Origin: Bacillus solimangrovi
Lineage (GTDB): Bacteria > Bacillota > Bacilli > Bacillales > Bacillaceae_N
Assembly: GCF_001742425.1 (NCBI RefSeq)
Contig: NZ_MJEH01000005.1
Location: 38,839-102,838, forward strand
Reading direction: 5' to 3'
Length of the DNA stretch: 64,000 nucleotides
Below are positions 8,219-15,922 of this stretch, one piece after another. The notes beneath the pieces were generated by a model. It was given only the letters and a program-made list of their open reading frames with translations, did not search any database and had not been told where the DNA came from. How positions within the stretch are numbered: the stretch's first letter is position 1; every line of letters begins with the position of its first letter. Position numbers and translations under genes: made by a program.

Positions 8219-8641
8219 TTACTTTATTAGAACATTTTTTAGATTTTGTGAATGCTCTTTTTCTAAAGTACCGTATCTTTCTTTTTCATTGTTACTAATA
8301 ATTGTAACAGTTTCATTTTCATTAAACCAAATTCTATATTCATAAAGTCTTTCAGGCATATTTTCATCAAAAGTGTAGAATAAGGTAACTACTATATCTT
8401 CTTTTCTCACCATTTTAACTTTTATATTGGACTCCCAATTCACATTTTCAAAAGAATTTCTTAGCAAATCAATCTTTTCTTGTTCTGTAATCATAATAAT
8501 AGCATCTTCGTAGTTTCCTTCTTGATTAACCTTTTTAACATCAACTCTTGTTAATTGTTCTTTCTGTCCAGAACAGGCTACAAGTAAAATTCCTAAAACT
8601 AATAGAAAAATTATACTTATAATTCCCCTGATTTTTTACAC
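8219..8641 (-). pseudogene. lipoprotein gene with a stop in codon 2
   Basis: The frame encodes IRGIISIIFLLVLGILLVAC, a lipoprotein signal peptide with lipobox LVAC, then about 115 polar residues (contains VTLFYTFDENMPERLYEYRI). The expected start region reads GTG TAA AAA ATC, where relatives would have a start codon and AAA AAA: the second codon appears mutated to TAA. AAGG lies just upstream. Without a rare ATT/ATC start, only an internal ATG at 8494 could be used, which would yield a 91-aa cytoplasmic product without the anchor. The family of the extracellular part was not recognised. Confidence 0.6.
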
Positions 8642-8884
8642 CACCTTATATTTAGACAATTACTATGTAAATAGTTGCTCCACCTTTATGTGTTTTGAGC
8701 TCAACATCTCTCTTATTTAAAATACATTGCACCTTATCTACTGATATTACAACTCATCTTCTATTTGCCAATTTCTATCCACATCAGCCATGCTTCATTC
8801 TCTCTGTTCAGCTTCATTTAATAAAATACTTGTTTTATTGCTCAATAAACTCACAATTATTTCTACAATAGATACTCACTTAAA

Positions 8885-9127
8885 TTATAGTTTTTCTGTC
8901 AATACTATAATCATAGTGATGATTACTATTAACAAACCATAAATATCAATGAATTTATTACCTACCTCTTTGTCAAAATTTATTTTACTTAGAATTTTTT
9001 CACTTAAACTATAAATTGCTGAAATTATAAAAAAAGCATAAAAATTCCAAAGTTCTGTAAACACCAAAGTTAAAATTAGACTACTAAACACTATAGCCCT
9101 AAAAAATGGTAATCTTATAATATTCAT
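8885..9127 (-). CDS. small membrane protein, 80 aa
   Basis: Two hydrophobic segments (about residues 8-40 and 58-77) separated by a polar loop, SLSEKILSKINFDKEVGN. The ATG at 9127 is chosen because GGAG lies about ten bases upstream; the ATG three codons earlier is almost on top of it. No family was recognised. It is flanked by non-coding DNA and a decayed lipoprotein gene. Confidence 0.45.
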   Translation of the reverse strand: MNIIRLPFFRAIVFSSLILTLVFTELWNFYAFFIISAIYSLSEKILSKINFDKEVGNKFIDIYGLLIVIITMIIVLTEKL

Positions 9128-9314
9128 TATTAACATTCTCCAAATTAATCAATATTTTATTGCACAAATATAGCTCAGAGTTATCTTTTCAAGTTCTTTA
9201 TACTAGGTTTTGTTAAGTTTACCTCCAAAGTAATTTTCCTTCCTTTACTTCGATATCTCAATTTTAAGGTTCAAGTTTATCTTCAAGATCAAAAGGTGTA
9301 CACCTTGCTCAAAA

Positions 9315-9333
9315 AAGCGAGCTTAGCTCGCTT
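9315..9333 (-). terminator. terminator after the SLH-less paralog
   Basis: Perfect 8-bp stem AAGCGAGC/GCTCGCTT with a 3-base loop. On the minus strand it is followed by TTTTGAGC and lies directly after the stop codon. Confidence 0.8.
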
Positions 9334-9336
9334 CCC

Positions 9337-10084
9337 TTATTTCACTGCCTCATATGTAGTAATTGGATATATTTCATCAAACACATAAGCTGAAACATCC
9401 CAAGTTACAATTCTTGGATTCCAGCCAGCGTTTACGATTTGCACATCTATATCACGTTTATACCATTTTCCAAGACTAATGCCATCAGGTACGTTTGTTC
9501 CAGATAAATATCGAATATATTGTGTACCTCTAACTCTATCACCAACATCACGTCCTATTTGTTTGCGATGAACCATCGATACGTTCGATACAAATATACT
9601 TAATTCGTTTTTCATCTTTCGTTCCTTTTACAAACCTTTCAAACATTTTTGGTAAATCTTCAGCGTAATAATAGTCACCTTCATAAATGAAATTTATCTT
9701 GTAGTAGTATTGGATTTGATTTATAAAATCATTTCCAATCGTTCTGTAATCTCTATTGAAATATGTTTCCATAAATCCCAACACAGGATTAAGGCGGTAT
9801 TCTGTAACTATTTCTCTATTGTCACTCATCTTTGTTGGATAAAGAACTTGGTGATTAGATTCAGCTAAAGTTTCAAATAAATCATGTTCAATTGGATAAG
9901 CATTTAAACGTTTTAAATCGGCTTCTCTGTCAATCCACTCTTCCATCTCTTCTTTTGTGTAATCATGAATTGATTTCACTTCCTTTTGAGTTTCCGCAAC
10001 AACCACATTTACGCCTGTACCCAAGACAGTTTGTCCTATACTTACAGCTAACACTATGGCTCCAATAATTAAACTTTTTTTCAT
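9337..10084 (-). pseudogene. secreted SLH-less paralog, frameshifted
   Basis: The 178-codon first frame starts with the signal peptide MKKSLIIGAIVLAVSIG and reads to FVKGTKDEKRI; a second frame covering 9337-9615 continues with VRGTQYIRYLSGTNVPDG and GKWYKRDIDVQIVNAGWNP. Together they align end to end with the C-terminal domain of the neighbour at 10153-11507, so a small deletion near 9600 broke one gene. The paralog has the same signal peptide but lacks the three SLH domains, so it would have been secreted without wall anchoring. Start ATG at 10084 has GGAGGG upstream. Confidence 0.75.
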
Positions 10085-10126
10085 ATAATTACCCTCCGTG
10101 TATTTGAGTAGAGATTATTCTTGATA

Positions 10127-10152
10127 GATAAAGCAAGCTTAATAGCCTTATC
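10127..10152 (-). terminator. weak terminator after the 10153-11507 gene
   Basis: Stem GATAAAGC/GCCTTATC (one G-T pair) directly after the stop; no strong T run on the minus strand. Confidence 0.4.
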
Positions 10153-11507
10153 TCACTTTACTTCTTCATAGGAGGTAATTTGTTTAATCTCTTTAAATCC
10201 ATTTGTAGCAAATTCCCAAGTGATATTATCATCAAACGAACCATTTACCAATACAACATCAATATCTCTTTTATACCATTTGTTTAATTCCACACCTTTT
10301 GGCAAATTACTTCCTGATGTGTAACGAATGTATTGTGTCCCTCTAACTTTATAGTAATTCCTTACTCCTGTTTTGCTTTGATGAAGTAATGAAGGATCTG
10401 ATACAAATTGGCTTTCTGAAATCCTCTTTTCATTTTTTGTTTCTTTAACAAATAAATCAAATAAATCTACCAACTCATCATAATCGTATTGTTTACCTTT
10501 ATAAGTAAATCTAGTTTTGAAATAATAACGAAGCTCATTGATGTACTCCTGTCCAATTGTTCGATAATCACGATTTTCATATATCTCTATAAAACCGGTA
10601 ACACTTTTAAAGTAATTTTCATTTAAGTATTCAAAACTCGACTGGCTCAACAAAAATGCATAAGATTCTGCTAAATTGGCATCATAATCACTTACAATCG
10701 GATGTTTTCGCAAACGCTCTAAATCCGCTTCCTTATCAATGTAATTCTCTAACTCTGCTTTAGAGAACTGATGAAGATTTGGTTCACCTTTAAATTTCTC
10801 CAATAACTCACTTAAAACAGGCTTTTTGTTCTTCGCATCTAAGTAACGCTTCAACATTACTGTTGCTTCTGCTCTAGTTGCTGAACGGTTTATCTTGAAT
10901 GTCCCATCTTGATAGCCACCTACGATGCCTGAACTATTTGCTAATGCGATGTAAGGCATATCTGCTATACTCATTTCATCTTGATCACTAAATGGTAGTT
11001 TAATAGCTTCAAGTGTTCCGAAACCTTCTAGAACAGCTTTCCAAAGTAAACTTTCTTCAGCAAGCCCTCTGGCAACCATTTTACTGATCTCAAGACGTGT
11101 AATATCCTTATTTGGCTCAAAACCATTTGGATATTCACTAGTTTCAATGACACCCTCTTTAACTAAACCGTTAATTTTACCTTCAGCCCAGTGTCCTTTT
11201 ACATCACTAAATGACTTCGTGTTGCTATCTACTTCCATTAATCTTGCAAGAATTTTACTAAATTGAGCTCTAGTGATTGTATCGTTTGGTCTGAACGTAC
11301 CATCTGGAAACCCTCCGATTACACCTTGTTCAACCATAAACTCAATGTCACTTTGCGCCCAGTGTCCATTACTATCACTCAATTGAATATTTGCTTTTTT
11401 CGTTGCAGCCGCTACTAATGGTGTAGATTCTGAAATATCCGCTGCTTGAACAGTTTGTCCAAGGCTTAGAGTTAATAATGTAGCTCCGATTATTAAACTT
11501 TTTTCAT
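10153..11507 (-). pseudogene. SLH-domain surface protein with a frameshift in the poly-A start region
   Basis: The body encodes a signal peptide (SLIIGATLLTLSLGQTVQA), three SLH domains (about residues 40-90, 100-160, 170-235) and the same C-terminal domain as the paralog at 9337-10084. The ATG at 11507, which has GGAGGG correctly spaced, reads ATG AAA AAA GTT TAA: six A residues, where the paralog has seven and reads on as KKSLIIGA. One A is missing, so the natural start leads to a stop at codon 5. An ATG at 11553 opens the long frame but has no ribosome site. The gene is either off, phase-variable, or read by slippage on the A run. Confidence 0.75.
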
Positions 11508-11534
11508 AAAATTGCCCTCCATGGTGTTTTTTAC

Positions 11535-11672
11535 CTAGTGGCAATTCTCTCATAAAATTTAGTTTTACTCAAATTGAAAAGACACACCTTTTGTTAGTGT
11601 GTCCAGTTTCATCATTTCATTACATACTGTCTAATTAATAAACTCTTCTTAATAAAACCATGATTTTAATGA
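11535..11672. repeat. about 140-bp non-coding repeat, copy 2
   Basis: Matches 3321-3473: the same CTAGTGGCA, ACTCAAATTGAAAAGACACAC, TTAGTGTGTCCAG, CATTACATACTGTCTAATTA and AAAACCATGATTTTA blocks in the same order. Both copies contain a minus-strand terminator hairpin. Confidence 0.7.
11581..11603 (-). terminator. terminator after the 11717 gene
   Basis: Stem GACACAC/GTGTGTC followed on the minus strand by TTTTCAATTT. It is the shorter counterpart of the hairpin at 3367-3397. Confidence 0.7.
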
Positions 11673-11716
11673 CCTCATTTAAAATAGTGCATTTTAAAAT
11701 TCTTCTTTAACTCCCA

Positions 11717-12622
11717 TTATTCATCCCAAATAGTAAAAAAGACATTAAGACAACCATCTATTCGACATTTACTAAAAGAGAAGACTTTCCCTTGCGCTTC
11801 CATCTTTATACCAGATTCTACTTCTAACATGTCGATTGCATCCACAACTTCAGATGATTCAATACCATAATTTTCAAGGGTTCTTTTAAATAACAGTACA
11901 TCCTTGGAATTGTTCCAATCTCTAACACCAAATGAAATCAAATTATTAAAATCTCCTGTACTCTGAACGAAATCTACACCAGCCGTAATTCCTTCTCCTT
12001 CAGAAAATCTTCCTGTAGTATTTAAAAAGTCAGTTTTAACATACCCCAATTCTTTCGCATAAGCTTCAGTTTTATCAAACAATTCTTTTGCTGATACACT
12101 ACCAATTTCAGTTGTAGGTGGTGTTGACTCATTCACTTCTTCTATATCTTTTCCCTCGTCTGGTAGTGGCTTTAATTCTTTTAGATCAGATGATTGAACT
12201 GGTCTTTCTTTCATTATTGGCTTACCACCACTATCTTGTTTCCCATTTTCAAGCACATTGTAAATAAATTGCACAGCTTCTGTTCGTGTTAAAGTATCTT
12301 CTCCTGCGAAATTATCAATAGTGATGTTATTTACATCTTTCTCCTTCGCCAATCCTTCTGCTAAAAGGTAATGAATAACATCCCTACCGTTGTAGTTGAC
12401 TCCTTGTGTACTTGAAACGATTTCTGCTATTTGTCCCCTTTTGATAGGAGTATTACGTTTCTCTGTATCTGTTAATCCCATAACTGGATAATTCTTTTAA
12501 TTAGCAAAATCATAATATGTATCTGCCCAGTGATTAAAACTATAGTAGTAATAAAAATCACTTGGATCAAAAGTATGTATTAACATTTTTAAAAGTTCAT
12601 CTTCAGAAACGAGAATTCATTA
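11717..12622 (-). pseudogene. SLH-domain protein with in-frame stop and lost 5' end
   Basis: The frame 11717-12481 (254 aa) has an SLH unit (YNGRDVIHYLLAEGLA, EDTLTRTEAVQFIYNVLENG), a Pro/Glu-rich linker and a C-terminal domain of about 125 residues (VSAKELFDKTEAYAKELGYV to RIDGCLNVFFTIWDE) that I do not recognise. Upstream, in the same frame and separated only by TAA at 12499-12497, is DELLKMLIHTFDPSDFYYYY and SFNHWADTYYDFAN, which looks like the preceding part of the same protein. This too is closed upstream by a stop at about 12622, with no signal peptide. The gene is judged broken, although a shorter product from the ATG at 12481 is possible. Confidence 0.6.
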
Positions 12623-12704
12623 TAACTTTCAAATATTTAAAATATTGTAATTTTTTTATAATATTATGTTATTATTTACTATATTAATAGGAGGTGAATT
12701 ATTT

Positions 12705-12962
12705 ATGTTAAAGAAATGGACTTTAATGCTTGCATTAGTTATAGCAATTGCTAACATGACACCTAGTTCTGCACTTGCAGATGGTAAATACATAGAATCA
12801 AAATGGTTCACTTATCACTGGTCTCAAATGAAAGCACCTGAGAAAGAATGGTATTGCGAGGGAGAAAGATGTGGTTGGTTAGAATGGACTGGTGAATCAG
12901 AAACACTAATTGGAGGAGATCGTTTCACTGCAGAATATTCTGGTTGGATTTGGAGTAATTAG
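12705..12962 (+). CDS. small secreted Trp-rich protein, 85 aa
   Basis: AGGAGGTGA at 12690-12698 supports the ATG at 12705 over one 39 bases upstream. Residues 1-25 are a signal peptide (MLKKWTLMLALVIAIANM, ending SALA). The mature part of about 60 residues is rich in aromatic residues, with six Trp, and has two cysteines in WYCEGERCGW and ends SGWIWSN. No family was recognised. Its size and composition suggest a secreted peptide or small antimicrobial-like or cell-wall protein, but that is only inference. A strong terminator follows. Confidence 0.6.
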   Translation: MLKKWTLMLALVIAIANMTPSSALADGKYIESKWFTYHWSQMKAPEKEWYCEGERCGWLEWTGESETLIGGDRFTAEYSGWIWSN

Positions 12963-12970
12963 AAGTATAA

Positions 12971-13002
12971 GATGATCTCTGTACTAATCTATGGAGATCA
13001 TC
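12971..13002 (+). terminator. terminator after the 12705 gene
   Basis: Perfect 9-bp stem GATGATCTC/GAGATCATC followed by TTTTT. Confidence 0.85.
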
Positions 13003-13064
13003 TTTTTAATATTTACATAGTCATCAAAATTATCAATAAAATAATACTTTTATCACTAAAAATA

Positions 13065-13098
13065 GACTGATGAAAAGAATTACTTCTTCTCATCAGTC
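13065..13098 (-). terminator. terminator after the 44-aa peptide gene
   Basis: Stem GACTGATGA/TCATCAGTC with further inner pairing; on the minus strand followed by TATTTTTAG. It is almost the same sequence as the hairpin at 13386-13417, including the flanking CTTCAAACA and TTTATATTATCAT. Confidence 0.75.
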
Positions 13099-13156
13099 TC
13101 CTTCAAACAAAATATTTATATTATCATACTATCAACTCGTAGCTCAATTTTTATAA

Positions 13157-13291
13157 TTAATCGTCACACCAAACAGGGAGCCTACTTGCACATGCTGCTT
13201 CTGCTTCATCAACTGTTCCAAAAGCAAATCCACCAATTGTAAATACTGTAGCCATCGTTAAACACATTAAGATTTTCTTTACTTTAGACAC
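13157..13291 (-). CDS. secreted small peptide precursor, 44 aa, two cysteines
   Basis: A short gene with a strong AAGGAGG seven to eight bases before a GTG start. The product has a basic start (SKVKK), a hydrophobic core (ILMCLTMATVFTIGGFAFG), then an acidic stretch TVDEAEA ending in an AxA signal-peptidase site, and finishes ACASRLPVWCDD. Cleavage would release a peptide of about 12 residues with Cys residues eight apart, able to form one disulfide. No processing enzyme or receptor is adjacent. Its own terminator follows. It could be a signalling or antimicrobial peptide; no family was recognised. Confidence 0.65.
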   Translation of the reverse strand: MSKVKKILMCLTMATVFTIGGFAFGTVDEAEAACASRLPVWCDD

Positions 13292-13385
13292 GAAATTACC
13301 TCCTTATTTATGTAAAATATACAAATATCATACATTTAATTCAGATTATTTTCAATAGTTAGAATTAATTAACAAAAAAAAAAAA

Positions 13386-13417
13386 ACTGATGAAAAGAAT
13401 CGCTTCTCTTCATCAGT
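13386..13417 (-). terminator. terminator after the 13558 gene
   Basis: Stem CTGATGAA/TTCATCAG with additional inner pairs, followed on the minus strand by a run of a dozen T residues. It is a near-duplicate of the hairpin at 13065-13098. Confidence 0.85.
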
Positions 13418-13557
13418 CTCTCTGTCCTTCAAACAGAAAATTTATATTATCATGATATATCATGCATTTCAATATACCAATTGTGTTCTAAAACGGCATC
13501 CATTGAGTAATGCCCCCTAGTTTAGAATTCAGTGAACTATACATCTCATACCACAAA

Positions 13558-14022
13558 TTAATTCTCGATAGAAAACTCATTTGATTTATTTTTTTGTAGA
13601 GGAGTCTCAATATCTTTGGCTGCAAGTGATACTCGAAGTTCATAATCACCTGGCAATAGCAAATCCCTATTGACTTTGATCTTATAAGTAACCTTTTCTC
13701 CAGTTTCTAATTTGAAAGTTTTCTTTTTTTTATCGTATTCAAATGTCCTCTTACCAGTTTTAACTGTGGGGACAGCTTCTCCTCTAATGCTTATAGTAAG
13801 TTCATTATTTGAAAGAAATTCTACTGTTGCTACTTCTAGATTTGAGTTTGTAAGGGTGTAAAGATATTCGTCATATCCATTTGAAACGCCATTATAGGTT
13901 AGTTCACTTGATAAAGTGATGGTCGTATTTCTTTCTTGATTTATAAAATTGATAGCAAAAACTACAATAATAGTAGTTAGTGAGATTAAGAAAGCAAGTA
14001 AAATTAACTTTCTCATTTTCAT
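13558..14022 (-). CDS. secreted or membrane-anchored hypothetical protein, 154 aa
   Basis: Residues 5-27 form one hydrophobic segment after MKMRK, so the protein is exported or held by an N-terminal anchor. The rest looks like an immunoglobulin-like beta sandwich: NTTITLSSELTYNG, NNELTISIRGEAV, GEKVTYKIKVNRDLLLPGDY and ELRVSLAAKD, the last two resembling intracellular-proteinase-inhibitor or CARDB-like strands. No precise family can be named. GAGGAG lies five to six bases before the ATG. It may be the first gene of a small group with its terminator at 13386-13417. Confidence 0.6.
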   Translation of the reverse strand: MKMRKLILLAFLISLTTIIVVFAINFINQERNTTITLSSELTYNGVSNGYDEYLYTLTNSNLEVATVEFLSNNELTISIRGEAVPTVKTGKRTFEYDKKKKTFKLETGEKVTYKIKVNRDLLLPGDYELRVSLAAKDIETPLQKNKSNEFSIEN

Positions 14023-14084
14023 GATTCTCCTCTTTTTAAAGGAAGGTTAATTACTGTTTCATGACATCTATTTAAATTTTTCAC

Positions 14085-14309
14085 TTATAGAGTTTCTATA
14101 TTCTTCTTCTGAAATAACTGATATTTCGTAATCCCTCCCATAAATATCCCAATGTCTTGTGCCATTAAGTATGTAATATGTTCAGGATTTTTTCTTGCTT
14201 CATCAAATATGATACCTTCTACTGTTTCCCACTTTAAGTAAAATTGTTGATCAACTTTTGTTAATAAAAAGTAACGAGGTTTAAAGAAATTCTCTATATT
14301 TTTCTCCAT
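14085..14309 (-). CDS. hypothetical protein, 74 aa
   Basis: A short soluble protein with no recognised family (contains RYFLLTKVDQQFYLKWETVE and EHITYLMAQDIGIFMGG). It lies between two minus-strand genes, 42 bases after the gene at 14351-14950, so it may be co-transcribed. No clear Shine-Dalgarno precedes the ATG, which lowers confidence. Confidence 0.45.
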   Translation of the reverse strand: MEKNIENFFKPRYFLLTKVDQQFYLKWETVEGIIFDEARKNPEHITYLMAQDIGIFMGGITKYQLFQKKNIETL

Positions 14310-14350
14310 TAATTGTGAACTTCTAATTTTTCTATTCGAATTTTTGATAG

Positions 14351-14950
14351 TTAGAGTTTTTCTGTATACATTTCACATTGCTCAATACGATTATATAAAT
14401 CAGTTTGATCAGTTAAATTCATTTTTCCTAACTGTATTTGTCGTTCAAAAACCCCATATTCCTCCATCTTCCTCAAAAAATATTTTAAAGCCTTAATTAA
14501 TTCTTGGAGAAAATCTTTTTTAGGGAGAATTGCAGATATTTCATTATCATATTCATGCTCTAACTTAATATAAAAATGAAGCTGATCATCATCGAGATTT
14601 TCAATCCCCATATCATAATATTCAAGACCGTATGAACTTTCAGCATGATTATGCTTAAAGAAATCTTCAATAAGGCATAGATACTGATACCATAAATCAG
14701 TATCATCACCTGGTGAATAAAAATTCACAATATCTCTTCGGTTATATTTTATTAAAAATCTCACTAATACATAGTCAAAATTGAATTTACTTCTACCTCT
14801 ACTGTCCGTCGTATTTATAATTTTCATCATGTTTTCAGCGTCATCTATATCCACGAATAATTTTTCACGGTTTTTATTTTTAAAACATTTAATCCTTTCT
14901 TCTAAGTCAACTAATTGAAAATAAGCTTTTATTTTAAACAATACATTCAA
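14351..14950 (-). CDS. hypothetical protein, 199 aa
   Basis: A soluble, acidic protein rich in Asp, Glu, Tyr and Phe, mostly helical by eye, with no signal peptide. Segments such as IEDFFKHNHAESSYGLEYYD and LHFYIKLEHEYDNEISAIL are reminiscent of immunity-type proteins found beside secreted toxins, but no toxin gene is adjacent and the family was not identified. GAAAGGA lies six bases before the ATG. It probably leads the cluster that continues to 13558. Confidence 0.55.
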   Translation of the reverse strand: MNVLFKIKAYFQLVDLEERIKCFKNKNREKLFVDIDDAENMMKIINTTDSRGRSKFNFDYVLVRFLIKYNRRDIVNFYSPGDDTDLWYQYLCLIEDFFKHNHAESSYGLEYYDMGIENLDDDQLHFYIKLEHEYDNEISAILPKKDFLQELIKALKYFLRKMEEYGVFERQIQLGKMNLTDQTDLYNRIEQCEMYTEKL

Positions 14951-15046
14951 ATCCTTTCATACTACCACTTAACTACCGTTTCCTTCATTGATTACACTTA
15001 ATAAGTAATCTGTTCATACCTTAAAAAACCGCTATGATTATTATAT

Positions 15047-15166
15047 CAGGACTACATAGACTTGTGTGATAAGTTTGGTAGAACAGCAACAGGTGATGAT
15101 ATGAACGAAGCAACATATGCAGCTACGATGGCTACTTACTTCAATTTGGTTCAATGTAATACTTAA
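15047..15166 (+). pseudogene. C-terminal remnant of an unidentified gene
   Basis: A 39-codon open stretch with coding-like composition, QDYIDLCDKFGRTATGDDMN then EATYAATMATYFNLVQCNT and TAA, has no start codon or ribosome site. An inverted repeat TAAGACA/TGTCTTA and a longer hairpin near 15221-15258 follow. The rest of 14951-15349 shows nothing recognisable. Confidence 0.35.
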
Positions 15167-15349
15167 AGACAGTAAGACAATGTCTTAAAGACATTCACAC
15201 TATTAGACATCACCAAATCTAAGACCATTGAGCCATGTTACTACGCTTAGTGGTCTTTCATATTTCTCCAATTTGTCATCATAATTACAAAGGATCATCT
15301 CACGTTTTGACGAAATAATGTATTAATTGACAAAAAATTAGGAGGGAGA

Positions 15350-15589
15350 ATGAAGAGTTACGAAATTATAGTTAAAAAAGACGGACAAACAATTGAAGAA
15401 TTAGAATCACAAGGTGTATTACTAACTACTCAAAATGAATATGATGAAATAGCCTATCAAACCTTCGGCAATTTTGATACTGAAGCTATTTATGATAACT
15501 CTGTTGTGGCACTTAGAAGAACATATGAAATGTATGTACAAAACGGATTTTCTAATAAGAAGATTGCTATGTTTTTGAATGGGCATTAA
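15350..15589 (+). CDS. hypothetical protein, 79 aa
   Basis: AGGAGGGAGA directly precedes the ATG. The product is a small soluble protein (EIIVKKDGQTIEELESQGVL at the front, SVVALRRTYEMYVQNGFSNK near the end) of no recognised family. It is followed 55 bases later by a small membrane protein on the same strand, which suggests a two-gene unit ending at the hairpin at 15895-15915. Confidence 0.55.
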   Translation: MKSYEIIVKKDGQTIEELESQGVLLTTQNEYDEIAYQTFGNFDTEAIYDNSVVALRRTYEMYVQNGFSNKKIAMFLNGH

Positions 15590-15644
15590 GTGAAGCATTC
15601 GGTCATGAGATTGAAAAATGATTGTATAGGAGGACGTAAGGATT

Positions 15645-15872
15645 TTGTTAAATAATAAATGTAAAGATGGCTCAACTAAGAGTAAACATATTTTTGATTT
15701 ACTATATACCTGCTTCTTTATAATAGGAATCATAGGCTTTATTTTAGCCATCTTTTTTCCTCAATTTTATATCTTAACTGGTCAAATGGTCATAATAGGT
15801 TGGATACTATTTATATTTACTAAATTTATTGAGAAGCGATATTTTAAAAATAATGCTGATAATACACTATGA
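15645..15872 (+). CDS. small membrane protein, 75 aa
   Basis: Starts at TTG with AGGAGG about 11 bases and AAGGA about five bases upstream. Two adjacent membrane segments (LLYTCFFIIGIIGFILAIFF and YILTGQMVIIGWILFIF) are followed by a basic tail, KFIEKRYFKNN. No family was recognised. It is likely co-transcribed with the gene at 15350. Confidence 0.5.
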   Translation: MLNNKCKDGSTKSKHIFDLLYTCFFIIGIIGFILAIFFPQFYILTGQMVIIGWILFIFTKFIEKRYFKNNADNTL

Positions 15873-15894
15873 ATGCCAAGTAAAAACTAATAAA

Positions 15895-15915
15895 AGCCCT
15901 GAACACATCAGGGCT
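15895..15915. terminator. bidirectional terminator
   Basis: Stem AGCCCTGA/TCAGGGCT with a 5-base loop. On the minus strand it is followed by TTTATTAGTTTTT. It separates the converging genes at 15645 and 15923. Confidence 0.8.
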
Positions 15916-15922
15916 AATCAAT

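Noticed and set aside
13065..13417. Duplicated hairpins considered as a two-repeat CRISPR or transposon ends
   Set aside because: Both copies lie just after minus-strand genes and are followed by T tracts, so they are ordinary terminators; there are no inverted transposon ends or target duplications.
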